The notes below the pieces were generated by a model. The model did not search any database, was not told where the DNA came from, and worked only from the letters and a program-made list of their open reading frames with translations. Shown here one piece after another: positions 53,739 to 62,091 of a DNA stretch of 64,000 bases (position 1 is the stretch's first letter; every line of letters starts with the position of its first letter). A program made the position numbers and the translations under genes. The DNA comes from Sphingobacterium sp. B16(2022) (GTDB taxonomy: Bacteria; Bacteroidota; Bacteroidia; Sphingobacteriales; Sphingobacteriaceae), in assembly GCF_012030425.1 (NCBI RefSeq), contig NZ_JAAUVN010000002.1:558001-622000 (forward strand), in the 5' to 3' direction.

Positions 53739-53870
53739 GAAAGATCAGACATATTTCGGCAGAACAATGTTAACTTTCAGAAAATATCGCCAATGCTTTT
53801 TTTGAGCATTGAGCAATTGTAATTTAGTATTGCCAATCAACAAAGCAGTTAGCCAACCATCTAGCACAAA
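53739..53870 (+). repeat. Third partial copy of the HTH-gene end
   Basis: The block GATCAGACATATTTC...TTTTTTTGAGCATTGAGCAA...AGTATTGCCAATCAACAAAGCAG matches 47535-47650 closely (and 27800-27870 partly). It precedes diverged peptide genes, in the same order as the main locus. Confidence 0.75.
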
Positions 53871-53958
53871 GAGAGGATAGTTTCGACCCCCAGGAAAACA
53901 ATAATTACGAAAATAACCTTAGAAATAGAGTATGAATAATTTTTTTATAAAGATAAAA

Positions 53959-54042
53959 ATGAATAACTTAGAATTAAAATCAATCGATGTTCAAGAATTG
54001 GATACTTATGAGATCACTCAAATTGATGGTCGAATTCTCTGA
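53959..54042 (+). pseudogene. Diverged copy of the GG-leader peptide gene
   Basis: The 27-residue product MNNLELKSIDVQELDTYEIT ends QIDGRIL. It is the leader of the peptide at 47695 but with GG changed to GR and a stop soon after, so no core remains. Confidence 0.7.
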
Positions 54043-54073
54043 ATAATCGCTTTATTTATGTCAATTTAAATTT

Positions 54074-54163
54074 ATGAATAAAAAGATTTATTATTTGCTA
54101 GCAGCAATAGTAGGAATATTAATTTATTTTATCATTACTTACGTATTTCAGTTCGTTCAATAG
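54074..54163 (+). CDS. 29-aa hydrophobic membrane peptide, second copy
   Basis: MNKKIYYLLAAIVGILIYFI then ITYVFQFVQ: an intact relative of the peptide at 48152. Intact survival next to a dead precursor copy suggests it has its own function. Confidence 0.6.
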   Translation: MNKKIYYLLAAIVGILIYFIITYVFQFVQ

Positions 54164-54234
54164 CATTAACTTTCTAAGGAGTAAAAGATGAAATGGGATG
54201 TAGTTGATTGCAAAATAAATAATAGGACACATTT

Positions 54235-54363
54235 ATGGGATTAAATAATATTTTACAGCTATACGTAAAGAATAAAAGATTCATTATAATAGCAACAATT
54301 TCAGTATTTGCAATTTATAAAATTGGGTATTACTGTGGTGGACTTTTATTTAAACTTCTATAA
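54235..54363 (+). CDS. Small membrane peptide, 42 aa
   Basis: MGLNNILQLYVKNKRFIIIA then TISVFAIYKIGYYCGGLL: one hydrophobic helix and a basic start. It lies 26 bp before the DUF3267 gene, so it may be its operon partner. No family is recognised. Confidence 0.5.
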   Translation: MGLNNILQLYVKNKRFIIIATISVFAIYKIGYYCGGLLFKLL

Positions 54364-54389
54364 ATGAAATTACGTTATTGAGTAAGTAT

Positions 54390-54971
54390 ATGGAACAAAA
54401 TTTATTAGAAAATTATATAAAGGAGATTCGAACTATTGATCTAGCCAAGGCAAATATTTTTTCTCTGCTCTTATTCATACCCATCATTTTAGTATATGGT
54501 CTTCCCTTTTATTTGATATGGGGTGAACTGGATTTTATTGGATTATTTGTGGAGAGCTTTAAAGAAAACCCGCTCTTTTCAATAGCTATTGTAATCGTTC
54601 TACTTGCCGGTATAGTTGTACATGAATTAATTCACGGAGCTACTTTTGCCCTTTTCGCTAAGCATGGTTTTAAATCCATAAAGTTTGGAATCTTATTAAA
54701 GATGTTAACTCCCTATTGCCATTGTAAAGAACCTTTAAGAGTTAAAGAATATATAGTAGGAGCTATTATGCCAGCCATTATTTTAGGATTATTGCCAGGC
54801 ATTATTGCAATTTTTATAGGTAATGTGTTCTTGTTAATATTTGCTATATTTTTTACGGGAGCCGCAGCTGGTGATTTTATGATCATCAACCTGATATGGA
54901 AAGAAGATAAAGATACGATGGTCTTAGATCATCCATCAGAGGCAGGCTGTTTTATTTTCAAAAAAATATAA
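54390..54971 (+). CDS. DUF3267 HExxH membrane protein
   Basis: The ATG at 54390 gives 193 residues (a TTG at 54378 adds four). The protein has four hydrophobic helices and the zinc-type motif VVHELIHGATFALF in the middle, characteristic of DUF3267 putative metalloproteases. A segment LRVKEYIVGAIMPAIILG follows, with a short acidic GDFMIINL loop as in site-2-type proteases. Relatives are found near bacteriocin genes as I recall. Membrane peptide processing or immunity is a reasonable guess. Confidence 0.8.
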   Translation: MEQNLLENYIKEIRTIDLAKANIFSLLLFIPIILVYGLPFYLIWGELDFIGLFVESFKENPLFSIAIVIVLLAGIVVHELIHGATFALFAKHGFKSIKFGILLKMLTPYCHCKEPLRVKEYIVGAIMPAIILGLLPGIIAIFIGNVFLLIFAIFFTGAAAGDFMIINLIWKEDKDTMVLDHPSEAGCFIFKKI

Positions 54972-55224
54972 TCAACACCTCACCCTACGCTTGTCAGAAT
55001 TTATAAGAATGCGCCAGAACAAACACTTCCAATAGCTGTAGTAATAAAAAAATGTATATCGAAAAAGGATACATGATATACTTTTTCTTGATAAGCTTCT
55101 GCGCCATTTAAATTACTTTATTAATTCCTCTAAAACTTTTCAAATAATATTTCCAAAATAGACTAGTGATTGTTCTTGCTACAAAAACCTACTAGCATAT
55201 ACCTGGGAACAAAAAATTAGGATT

Positions 55225-55300
55225 CGGACTGATAAAAATTAGAAAGAGCTTTCTACCATCTTTTTTTAGGGGAAGGTTATTCCTATATATAATCAGTCCG
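55225..55300. other. Three-way-junction-like inverted repeat block
   Basis: CGGACTGAT (55225-55233) pairs with ATCAGTCCG (55292-55300). Inside lie AGAAAG-AG-CTTTCT (55241-55254) and GGAA-GGTTA-TTCC (55271-55283). This would fold into a compact three-stem RNA. It lies upstream of the promoter of the MFS gene, so it might be a separate transcript or an end structure of the upstream operon. Confidence 0.4.
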
Positions 55301-55404
55301 GTGTTCCAATGTTACATCGGAATGCAGTGGGGCTTTTTAAATTACTTAATTTTTCACAAAATTAAACAGTGACCATCTCCTGCTAAACGTTTCATTAAAA
55401 TTGT

Positions 55405-55412
55405 TACCTTTG
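55405..55412 (+). promoter_or_regulatory. Promoter -7 box of the MFS gene
   Basis: TACCTTTG is an exact TAnnTTTG box 21 bp before the ATG. No TTG was found at the ideal -33 distance. Confidence 0.55.
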
Positions 55413-55433
55413 CAGAAATTTAGTGAAAACGAT

Positions 55434-56618
55434 ATGTTGGATAGGAAAAAGAATAGTTTTTTGTTTTTGATTTACTTGGTTGGACTGAGTATTATTGGTT
55501 TTTTGGCAACGGATATGTATCTGCCGGCATTTGATATGATGCGACTGGATCTTTCGACAGATAAGAGTAGTATCAGCACGAGTTTAAGTTTATTTTTAGC
55601 TGGTTATGCTCTTGCACAGCTGGTCTGGGGGCCAATAGCCGATAAGATCGGGAAACCCAAAACCATCCTCATCGGACTATCATTGTTTACGCTCGCTTCT
55701 TTGTGTATCTTTTTTACCAACGATGTCCTTTCGTTACTTGTTTTACGTTTGCTGCAGGCAATCGGTGTCTGTGCTGCTGCGGTAAGCTGGCAGGCTCTGG
55801 TTGTTGAATATTATCCGGCATCTCAGACCAATAAAATTTTCGCGACGATCATGCCCATGGTGGCTTTATCTCCGGCTCTGGCTCCTTTGCTGGGTGTATA
55901 TCTGTTGCAACATTTTGGATGGAGATCCATCTTTATCACCCTAGCTGGTATCGCCGTGCTCCTGATGCTGTATACCTTCACTTTAATGCGCAAGCAAAAG
56001 TTGGATACTCCAGTTGATACAAAAGCAGGTGAAAAAACGAAACAGTCCTATTTTTCACTTTTAAAATCCAACGTGTATGTGGGCAATGTGCTGCTCTATG
56101 CATTCTGCTCGGGTTCATTTTTTGCCTGGTTAACGGGCTCTCCATTTTTTCTCAAAGAACTGGGTTATGACGAAAGCCAGATCGGATTGAGCTTTGTTCC
56201 GCAGACCATTGCATTTATGATGGGCGGATATGGCTATAGGGCGCTGGCAAACCGTATTGAGACCAAAAAACTGATGCCGGTTTTACTGATTTTATATTCC
56301 GTGTCTCTTCTAGCGATATATGCTATGAGTGTGATGACGACACCTACATTGACATTATTACTGATTCCGTTCTGCGGTATGGCATTAGCAAACGGTGCAT
56401 GTTACCCGATTGTAGTTGCGCAAGCACTACGTGTTTTTCCAAATAATCTGGGTAAAGCCGCGGGCTTACAAAATGCAATTCAGCTTGGAATCTGTTTTAT
56501 AGCGAGTGCTATCGTTTCGGTTTTTTCAAAAGATGCACTATTGGCTACGGCAATCGTTATGGTAGGGACAATTCCATTTATGTTAATCGCTTATAGATTG
56601 ACTTTAAAAGGTAAATAA
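55434..56618 (+). CDS. Bcr/CflA-type MFS drug efflux transporter
   Basis: The ATG at 55434 is preferred over TTG at 55401. Twelve helices are visible, with the drug:H+ antiporter motifs: FLATDMYLPAF (helix 1, typical of Bcr/CflA) and loop 2-3 GPIADKIGKPKTILIG, followed by LLQAIGVCAAAVSWQALV. The protein would pump small molecules out across the inner membrane. It stops 8 bp from the convergent gene at 56627. Confidence 0.9.
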   Translation: MLDRKKNSFLFLIYLVGLSIIGFLATDMYLPAFDMMRLDLSTDKSSISTSLSLFLAGYALAQLVWGPIADKIGKPKTILIGLSLFTLASLCIFFTNDVLSLLVLRLLQAIGVCAAAVSWQALVVEYYPASQTNKIFATIMPMVALSPALAPLLGVYLLQHFGWRSIFITLAGIAVLLMLYTFTLMRKQKLDTPVDTKAGEKTKQSYFSLLKSNVYVGNVLLYAFCSGSFFAWLTGSPFFLKELGYDESQIGLSFVPQTIAFMMGGYGYRALANRIETKKLMPVLLILYSVSLLAIYAMSVMTTPTLTLLLIPFCGMALANGACYPIVVAQALRVFPNNLGKAAGLQNAIQLGICFIASAIVSVFSKDALLATAIVMVGTIPFMLIAYRLTLKGK

Positions 56619-56626
56619 AAATCATT

Positions 56627-57688
56627 TTACGGTCCCCGCCTCATGCTTTCTCCGACGGAAAATTCTCCCGGGTAGAGCAGTATGATATAATGATTGGGAT
56701 CCTTTAATAATTTGAGATCCTGTAAAGCTGATGCGTCTGGGGCAGTTGAAAATTGAACATGATTGTTTGTTTTAGAGATCTGTATGGGGTAGATTGTTTT
56801 TTCTGTTAAGGTATCAGGATATGTTTTTATTTTGATATAATTTGGATGATCAGGATCTAGCTTAATAATCTCTGAGTATGGTTGTTGCGTTGTATCATCT
56901 CCAGAAACATATTGTACCTCGATCAAGCACATCCGTTGTTTTGCGATCAAGAAATGGGATACAGCATACAGGAAGAACAGACCAGCGATCATACCCATAA
57001 AATAAATCAGTTGCTTCAACTGAAAATTGGAGAAAGTAACATGAACTTTCATAGACGTTCTTTTTGAGGGCGGTTTTTCCCTGGGGGTTTCCTCCCGGGA
57101 AAGCCGCCCTTTTTTTTTGTCTTTATTTTTTACGATAACCTCCTTGTCGCTAGAATTATCCGCAGAAGCTATTTCCACTTCTTTATTTTCGAGTATTTCC
57201 TCTTCCGCTATGTGATTTTCCTGTTCTTGACTCTCGTGACCAATTGCTGTTGTACTTGCTTCAGGTACGATCGTTTTTTCATGATCATCAGGATCGCAAA
57301 ATTCAGGTGTTCGCTTTTTTAAATGGCGCAATTCCCGCCATTTATGGAATGGTCTTGGACCAAACTGTGTGAGTATGGCTAGTAGTTTGACGATGTTTTC
57401 GTCGGGATTGCTCGTTTTAGCCGTTATAAAATTTTTAAGCGGTTTCAGTTTATCTAACGGAAATCGACGGATGCTGGTCTCCAGATCATCATATCGTTTG
57501 ATCGGATTAAAGAAATCCTGAAATACCTGTGTATCTTCTTTCGATAGTCCATTTGCAAATAATTTTAAACTCAAATCTCTTAGATTCCCGGGTGTGGGAT
57601 TCTCAAGTTTTAGATCTAACTCATGTTGGGAAAGCAACTCCCTAAAGTTACTTATCACCTCTTTTTTAAATTCTTCAAACTCAAACAT
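56627..57688 (-). CDS. Membrane protein of unknown function with one helix
   Basis: Residues 1-200 are soluble, helical at first (FRELLSQHELDLK) and then highly charged (Glu/Lys-rich). One hydrophobic helix lies near 225-245 (LIYFMGMIAGLFFLYAVSHF) and about 110 periplasmic residues follow. The topology suits an anti-sigma or signalling protein, but no domain is recognised. The 20-bp inverted repeat at 57721 is 32 bp upstream. Confidence 0.65.
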   Translation of the reverse strand: MFEFEEFKKEVISNFRELLSQHELDLKLENPTPGNLRDLSLKLFANGLSKEDTQVFQDFFNPIKRYDDLETSIRRFPLDKLKPLKNFITAKTSNPDENIVKLLAILTQFGPRPFHKWRELRHLKKRTPEFCDPDDHEKTIVPEASTTAIGHESQEQENHIAEEEILENKEVEIASADNSSDKEVIVKNKDKKKGRLSREETPREKPPSKRTSMKVHVTFSNFQLKQLIYFMGMIAGLFFLYAVSHFLIAKQRMCLIEVQYVSGDDTTQQPYSEIIKLDPDHPNYIKIKTYPDTLTEKTIYPIQISKTNNHVQFSTAPDASALQDLKLLKDPNHYIILLYPGEFSVGESMRRGP

Positions 57689-57720
57689 TGTCCCAAAATT
57701 AAAGTAACCCTAGCACCCGA

Positions 57721-57740
57721 TTTTACGGAAAACCGTAAAA
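57721..57740. promoter_or_regulatory. TTTTACGG-N4-CCGTAAAA inverted repeat, copy 1
   Basis: The perfect 8-bp arms with spacer AAAA lie just upstream of the gene at 57688. The same 20-bp arrangement with spacer TTTC occurs at 61824-61843. In the next 100 bp, CGGAA occurs four more times, which hints at a regulator-binding region. Confidence 0.65.
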
Positions 57741-57941
57741 TAATAGACTCTTTACGCACTTTTTTGCACTGGAATTTTCGGAATTCTATCGGAATTTCTG
57801 GAATAATAACGGAAAGGTTGGAAAGATCGGAATCCTTTGATGTTTAGCTTTTTATCTGCGTTAATTTTGATTTCGAAATCAGTTGATCAATCGACTAGTT
57901 CTTTCTAGGAAAGCGACGAAAAGATTTCATAAGGAGTGGAT

Positions 57942-58075
57942 ATCGCGGTCGTTTTTAACCGGTTTGGGAAGCAGTTATTGGTTCCCGCGATTGAAGCTCA
58001 CTCACTTCCCAAAAAATTCAGAAGGCCTTCTGAAAACATTGTAGTAACCCCGGGCATGAAGCCCGCGGGACTACC
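57942..58075. repeat. Palindrome-dense, GC-rich stretch upstream of the 43-aa gene
   Basis: Elements: ATCGCGG (57942-57948) facing CCGCGAT (57985-57991); AACCGGTT (57957-57964); TTCAGAAGGCCTTCTGAA (58017-58034), an 18-bp palindrome; CGGGC-ATGAA-GCCCG (58051-58065) within a longer GTAGT...ACTAC stem (58041-58074). T-rich DNA follows. The GC content contrasts with the surroundings. Possible roles: a REP-like repeat, structured leader RNA, or terminator followed by operators. Confidence 0.6.
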
Positions 58076-58103
58076 AGGTTTTTGACTTTTAATTTTTTGA
58101 AAA

Positions 58104-58235
58104 ATGTGGTATTTCATTTTAGCACTTTTATTTGGCAATCCTTCAAATACAGATACAAATCACCCTCAAGCATTATCCTCTGTGCAGGATGTGGACAATG
58201 AAGGAAATACTGGTCCTGTTCGTCCTGGTAAATAA
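58104..58235 (+). CDS. Short secreted-type peptide, 43 aa
   Basis: The product begins MWYFILALLFGNPSNTDTNH and ends with a Gly/Pro-rich tail (GNTGPVRPGK). A hydrophobic N-terminus followed by polar residues suggests a short signal peptide or anchor. It is followed 19 bp later by its own terminator and lies 116 bp upstream of the TPR histidine kinase, which supports a real gene, perhaps a signal for that kinase. Confidence 0.5.
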   Translation: MWYFILALLFGNPSNTDTNHPQALSSVQDVDNEGNTGPVRPGK

Positions 58236-58254
58236 GGATAAATAAATATCAGTT

Positions 58255-58290
58255 AAAATAAGGCAACACAAGGTTGCCTTATTTTGTTTT
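58255..58290 (+). terminator. Terminator of the 43-aa gene
   Basis: AAAATAAGGCAAC (58255-58267) pairs with GTTGCCTTATTTT (58273-58285), loop ACAAG, then GTTTT. Confidence 0.85.
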
Positions 58291-58350
58291 TAAGCGTCTG
58301 GTTGTTTTTCCAGTAAAATTTCGATAAATTCGAACAAAATAAGTTCCTTA

Positions 58351-60036
58351 TTGAAACGCTTTAGCTTATACATACTTATTGTCTTTTTTTATTCCTGTCA
58401 ACAAGCAGTTATTCAAAAGGAAATTCCTATTGATAATCCGGCTTATGATAAGGCATTCGAGTATCTCGAAATGGGGAAAGCAGATAGTTCTTTCTTCTAT
58501 TTTAATGCGGCAAAACAGATCTTTTTGGAAAAAGGAGATAGTCTGCAAGTAGCCAAGTGTTTAATCAATATGGCGATTACCCAAAAGGAGCAGGGAGACT
58601 ATTTTGGATCTCAGGAAACAGCATTGCAGGCTGTTCCTTTTCTGGATGAAAATAAACCTGAACATCATAGTTTTCTCAGTATGAATTTCAATGCTCTTGG
58701 ACTTTCTACAGATGAACTTTATGATTATCCAAAGGCTATTCTCTTCTATGAATTAGCAATTAAATATTCTGACGATGCGCAAAATACACTGATCTACCGG
58801 AATAATTTAGCGAATGCCTATCTTTATAATAGGGATTATAAAAAAGCTCGTGAGATATATGATGGTATCATCGGTGGTACACATAAAAATGCGGTTGAAT
58901 ATGCGCGTGTGCTTTCCAATCTGACAAGAGTGAAATGGAAGCAGGATGCAACTTACCCTGCAATAAATGACTACCAAAAAGCATTAAAAATTAGGCAACA
59001 AGAGCATGATCTGCGTGGGCAAAATTCTAGTTTCCTGCATATAACAGAATATTATGAAGATCAAAAACCTGATTCAGCTTTGTTTTATGCTAAAAAACGT
59101 TATGATATTGCTAAAAAAATTGCTAGTCCAGACGATCAAATTAAAGCACTGAAAACATTGATTCAATTGAGCCCCAGTGACTCCTCAAAATATTATTTTA
59201 AAATTTATAATGTTCTGAACGATAGTATTCAGGAAGCACGTCTCGTTGCAAAAAATCAGTTTACTATGATTCGCTATGAGGTGGAAAAAAATAAGGCAGA
59301 TAACTTGAGCCTGCAGAAGGATAATGCGGAGAAAGAATTCAATATCGTAAGGCAGCGCATTTGGACATTCTGCGTTTCCTTATTATGTGTTACGGTTATT
59401 GTAGGCGGTACTTTATGGTATAAGAGACGCAAAGAACGTATGCAGTTTGAGGCACAAAATAGAATCAAAGCCAATCAGCTCACTATCTCACGTAAGATTC
59501 ACGATGTGGTAGCCAATGGCCTTTACCGCGTCATGACAGAAATCGAGAATAGGGAAGATATTGACAGGGAAGGGATCCTCGACCGCCTGGAAATGATGTA
59601 TGAGAAATCTCGTGATATTTCTTACGAAACCGAAATAACGCCAGATGCGGAGCCAGATTGTCAGAAACAAATTGCTGAACTTTTGAAATCTTTTGTGACT
59701 GAAAATAGAAAGGTCATTATTGCCGGAAATGATGCTGAGCAATGGGAGGGGGTTACGGCACATATCAAGCATGAAGTTCATCATGTGCTACAGGAACTGA
59801 TGGTTAATATGCGCAAGCATAGCCAAGCAACAGATGTGGTGATCCGTTTTGACTGGTCTCCTGGGCTATTGCGTATCTTTTACAGTGATAATGGTGTAGG
59901 AATGCCCGAATCGCAGGTAAAAGGTAATGGTCTTACCAGTACGGGAAACCGTATTTCTAATTTGGATGGTAAGATTACCTTTGTCAATAATGCAGGGAAA
60001 GGGCTAAAGGTTGAAGTGTCCATCCCTATTTTTTAA
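58351..60036 (+). CDS. TPR-containing sensor histidine kinase
   Basis: There is no ATG upstream, so the start is TTG at 58351 (read as MKRFSLYILIVFFYSCQQ), which gives a lipoprotein-type signal with Cys near residue 16. Residues about 30-300 are tetratricopeptide-like helical pairs (CLINMAITQKEQGDYFGSQE, YRNNLANAYLYNRDYKKA). One membrane helix lies near 332-350. The kinase part has the H-box ISRKIHDVVANGL (His about 382) and the ATPase domain with LQELMVNMRKHSQA and DNGVGMPE. It is the NarL-type partner of the response regulator 14 bp downstream. The kinase is Bacteroidota-typical; the signal is unknown. Confidence 0.88.
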   Translation: MKRFSLYILIVFFYSCQQAVIQKEIPIDNPAYDKAFEYLEMGKADSSFFYFNAAKQIFLEKGDSLQVAKCLINMAITQKEQGDYFGSQETALQAVPFLDENKPEHHSFLSMNFNALGLSTDELYDYPKAILFYELAIKYSDDAQNTLIYRNNLANAYLYNRDYKKAREIYDGIIGGTHKNAVEYARVLSNLTRVKWKQDATYPAINDYQKALKIRQQEHDLRGQNSSFLHITEYYEDQKPDSALFYAKKRYDIAKKIASPDDQIKALKTLIQLSPSDSSKYYFKIYNVLNDSIQEARLVAKNQFTMIRYEVEKNKADNLSLQKDNAEKEFNIVRQRIWTFCVSLLCVTVIVGGTLWYKRRKERMQFEAQNRIKANQLTISRKIHDVVANGLYRVMTEIENREDIDREGILDRLEMMYEKSRDISYETEITPDAEPDCQKQIAELLKSFVTENRKVIIAGNDAEQWEGVTAHIKHEVHHVLQELMVNMRKHSQATDVVIRFDWSPGLLRIFYSDNGVGMPESQVKGNGLTSTGNRISNLDGKITFVNNAGKGLKVEVSIPIF

Positions 60037-60050
60037 AAAGATCTTATTAT

Positions 60051-60716
60051 ATGTTTAAAAAAGTACTTATAGCCGAAGATCATGAAATTGCCAATATTTC
60101 GGTTCAGAAAACACTTCAGGAGCTGGGGATCCAGACAGCAAAATATGTCTATTATTGTGATGATGCATTTACCTGGGTTAAAAATGCACAGCGGGATGGT
60201 GAACCCTACGATCTGTTGATTACCGATCTGACTTTCGAAGAAGATCATAATCCGCAACGTTTATCGGGAGGTCTGGCACTTATTCAGGCAGTTAAAGAGA
60301 TCCAATCCCAACTAAAAATCATTGTGTTATCAGCGGAAAGTCGGACTGCTGTTATTGATGAACTGTTTAAAAGCAGAGCCATTGATGGTTATGTGCGTAA
60401 AGCAAGACGCGATGCGCAATATCTGAAAGAGGCTTTACAGGCCGCACATCAGGATAAACTTTATCAGTCCCCTGAAATTAAACAGTCTATCCGGGAAAAG
60501 AATTCACATGAATTTACTACGCTCGATATTCATATCATTGCCCTACTGGCAAAAGGAATACTGCAGAAGGATATTCCACAACATCTGCAGCAACAACAGA
60601 TAAAGCCATCAGGACTGAGCAGTGTCGAGAAAAGATTGAACCTGATGAAAGAAGTGCTAGAATTCTCCAAGAATGAACAGCTTATTGCTTATTCAAAAGA
60701 TATCGGTTTAATTTAA
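60051..60716 (+). CDS. Response regulator, LuxR-type output
   Basis: The receiver (about 1-125) has the phospho-Asp in DLLITDLTFEEDH (about residue 60) and the Lys in DGYVRKARRD. The C-terminal part (about 150-221) resembles a LuxR/FixJ-type HTH: TTLDIHIIALLAKGILQKDIPQHL, although it is divergent. It follows the kinase gene after 14 bp and ends at a convergent gene. The inverted repeats at 57721 and 61824 flanking this locus are candidate targets. Confidence 0.85.
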   Translation: MFKKVLIAEDHEIANISVQKTLQELGIQTAKYVYYCDDAFTWVKNAQRDGEPYDLLITDLTFEEDHNPQRLSGGLALIQAVKEIQSQLKIIVLSAESRTAVIDELFKSRAIDGYVRKARRDAQYLKEALQAAHQDKLYQSPEIKQSIREKNSHEFTTLDIHIIALLAKGILQKDIPQHLQQQQIKPSGLSSVEKRLNLMKEVLEFSKNEQLIAYSKDIGLI

Positions 60717-60751
60717 GTAAACCGATATTCTATCCTTGCCGAACCAGTTAT

Positions 60752-60791
60752 ACAGGGCTTCTGAATTTATATTCAGAAAGCGAATCCCTGT
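60752..60791. terminator. Bidirectional end structure between convergent genes
   Basis: ACAGGG (60752-60757) faces CCCTGT (60786-60791), and inside TTCTGAAT (60759-60766) pairs with ATTCAGAA (60771-60778). It lies between two convergent genes (stops at 60716 and 60813). Confidence 0.55.
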
Positions 60792-60812
60792 CTATTTGGC
60801 ACGTACTTTTTA

Positions 60813-61532
60813 TTATTGTAAAGAAGGTCTTAAGAGTTGAAACTGTAGCCCTAGACGGAAGACATTTAAACGGGTCGCATCTGATGAGGATGCGCCATCC
60901 ATCTCCCCTTTGTAGTTTTTAGTACCCCAGGCGTAACCCGCAAATACCGTATAACGGTTATAATTGACGTTGAACTGTAGGCGGGGTCTAAGATCCATTT
61001 TCATGAGATCCTTGCCTCTGTCTTTTTCAAATTCGGTTTCATTGCCTTTATTGTCTTCAATACTTCCTTTTTCTTTTATCTGAAGCGTGTTGGCGATATC
61101 AACGCCCAACTGCATATCCAAAGTAATAGGTTCAAATGAAAAACGATAGCCAATGAAAGGATTAAAATTTAAAAACTGCTGGTTCAGCTTGGTCATGCCT
61201 ATGATGTTATTCGTGTTTTCTAAGCTTTGAAGATATATTTTAGTCTGTAAACGTTCAAATGCACCTTCTACACCCAGTAAGAAATTGTTGCTAAATACGT
61301 AGCGGTAGTTGATCGCTCCGCCCAGGTTAATACCATACTTTACTCCAAAAGGATTGTTGGTATAATAGTCCTGTGGGCTAGAACCGTTCAGGAATGATCT
61401 AGAATCGCTTCCTGGTCCTGTAAAATTGGAAGAACCTGAAGTAACACCTACCCGCAATTCATGTGATTGGGAAAATGCAAGAATCGGAATACTGCATGTG
61501 AATAAGCTTGCTAGAATGATTTTCTTCAACAT
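60813..61532 (-). CDS. Outer membrane beta-barrel protein, PorT-like
   Basis: A signal peptide (LFTCSIPILAFSQ) precedes 220 residues with alternating hydrophobic strands, such as LGVEGAFERLQTKIYL, FNPFIGYRFSF and YTVFAGYAWGTKNYKG, and a C-terminal FQLLRPSLQ close to the usual barrel end. This is the common small 8-10 strand outer-membrane protein of Bacteroidota. The precise function is unknown. The leader from 61533 to 61850 contains a stem-loop and the second 20-bp repeat. Confidence 0.82.
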   Translation of the reverse strand: MLKKIILASLFTCSIPILAFSQSHELRVGVTSGSSNFTGPGSDSRSFLNGSSPQDYYTNNPFGVKYGINLGGAINYRYVFSNNFLLGVEGAFERLQTKIYLQSLENTNNIIGMTKLNQQFLNFNPFIGYRFSFEPITLDMQLGVDIANTLQIKEKGSIEDNKGNETEFEKDRGKDLMKMDLRPRLQFNVNYNRYTVFAGYAWGTKNYKGEMDGASSSDATRLNVFRLGLQFQLLRPSLQ

Positions 61533-61646
61533 AAATGGAATTTTTAAATTATTTCATAACAAAGAAACAGCTGCTCCTTATATTATGTTTAAATTTAGGT
61601 AAATCATAGCAATAAACCCCATTAAGAATTTTATTTTAAATAAAAA

Positions 61647-61677
61647 ATGGTTAACGTAGGACCTGTACGTTAACCAT
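61647..61677. other. 11-bp inverted repeat
   Basis: ATGGTTAACGT (61647-61657) pairs perfectly with ACGTTAACCAT (61667-61677), loop 9 nt. No T-run follows. It lies 115 bp upstream of the barrel gene start and could be an operator or leader hairpin. Confidence 0.5.
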
Positions 61678-61823
61678 CTGTAAAAAATTACTAATTAATC
61701 AATTTGTTTGCAGTCGATCCAGCATTTTAGGGATAAACTGGATGCGATTGCAAACGTTGTAAATAAAAATTCGCACCTACCTTTAATGTGAATGATACAA
61801 AGTTAAAATTCCTAATAACGGGA

Positions 61824-61843
61824 TTTTACGGTTTCCCGTAAAA
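61824..61843. promoter_or_regulatory. TTTTACGG-N4-CCGTAAAA inverted repeat, copy 2
   Basis: Same length and arms as 57721-57740, spacer TTTC. It lies upstream of the barrel protein gene. Together the two sites bracket the kinase/regulator pair. Confidence 0.65.
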
Positions 61844-62026
61844 TTAAGATTTTATGACATTTCTGCATTGTTTATTGTTTTTAAATCCAATAGGGCCATA
61901 TTTTTTTTTAAAATATTTTTTAAAAAAATGAATTCCACTATGCTTATTCATTTGGTTACATGCTCATTGGGGGAGAGAGGCTTGACTATCATTGCGATAA
62001 TGAACCGATTAAAATCAGTCCTAAAC

Positions 62027-62061
62027 AGAAAAGACACATCGTACGACGATGTGTCTTTTCT
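62027..62061 (-). terminator. Terminator of the acyl-CoA dehydrogenase gene
   Basis: A perfect 16-bp inverted repeat (62027-62042 and 62046-62061, core AAAAGACACATCGT and complement) with loop ACG lies 30 bp past the stop at 62092 on the minus strand; its T-rich arm is a natural U-tract. Confidence 0.85.
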
Positions 62062-62091
62062 ATATGCTTTGAAACTGCAAGTCCTAATTCA

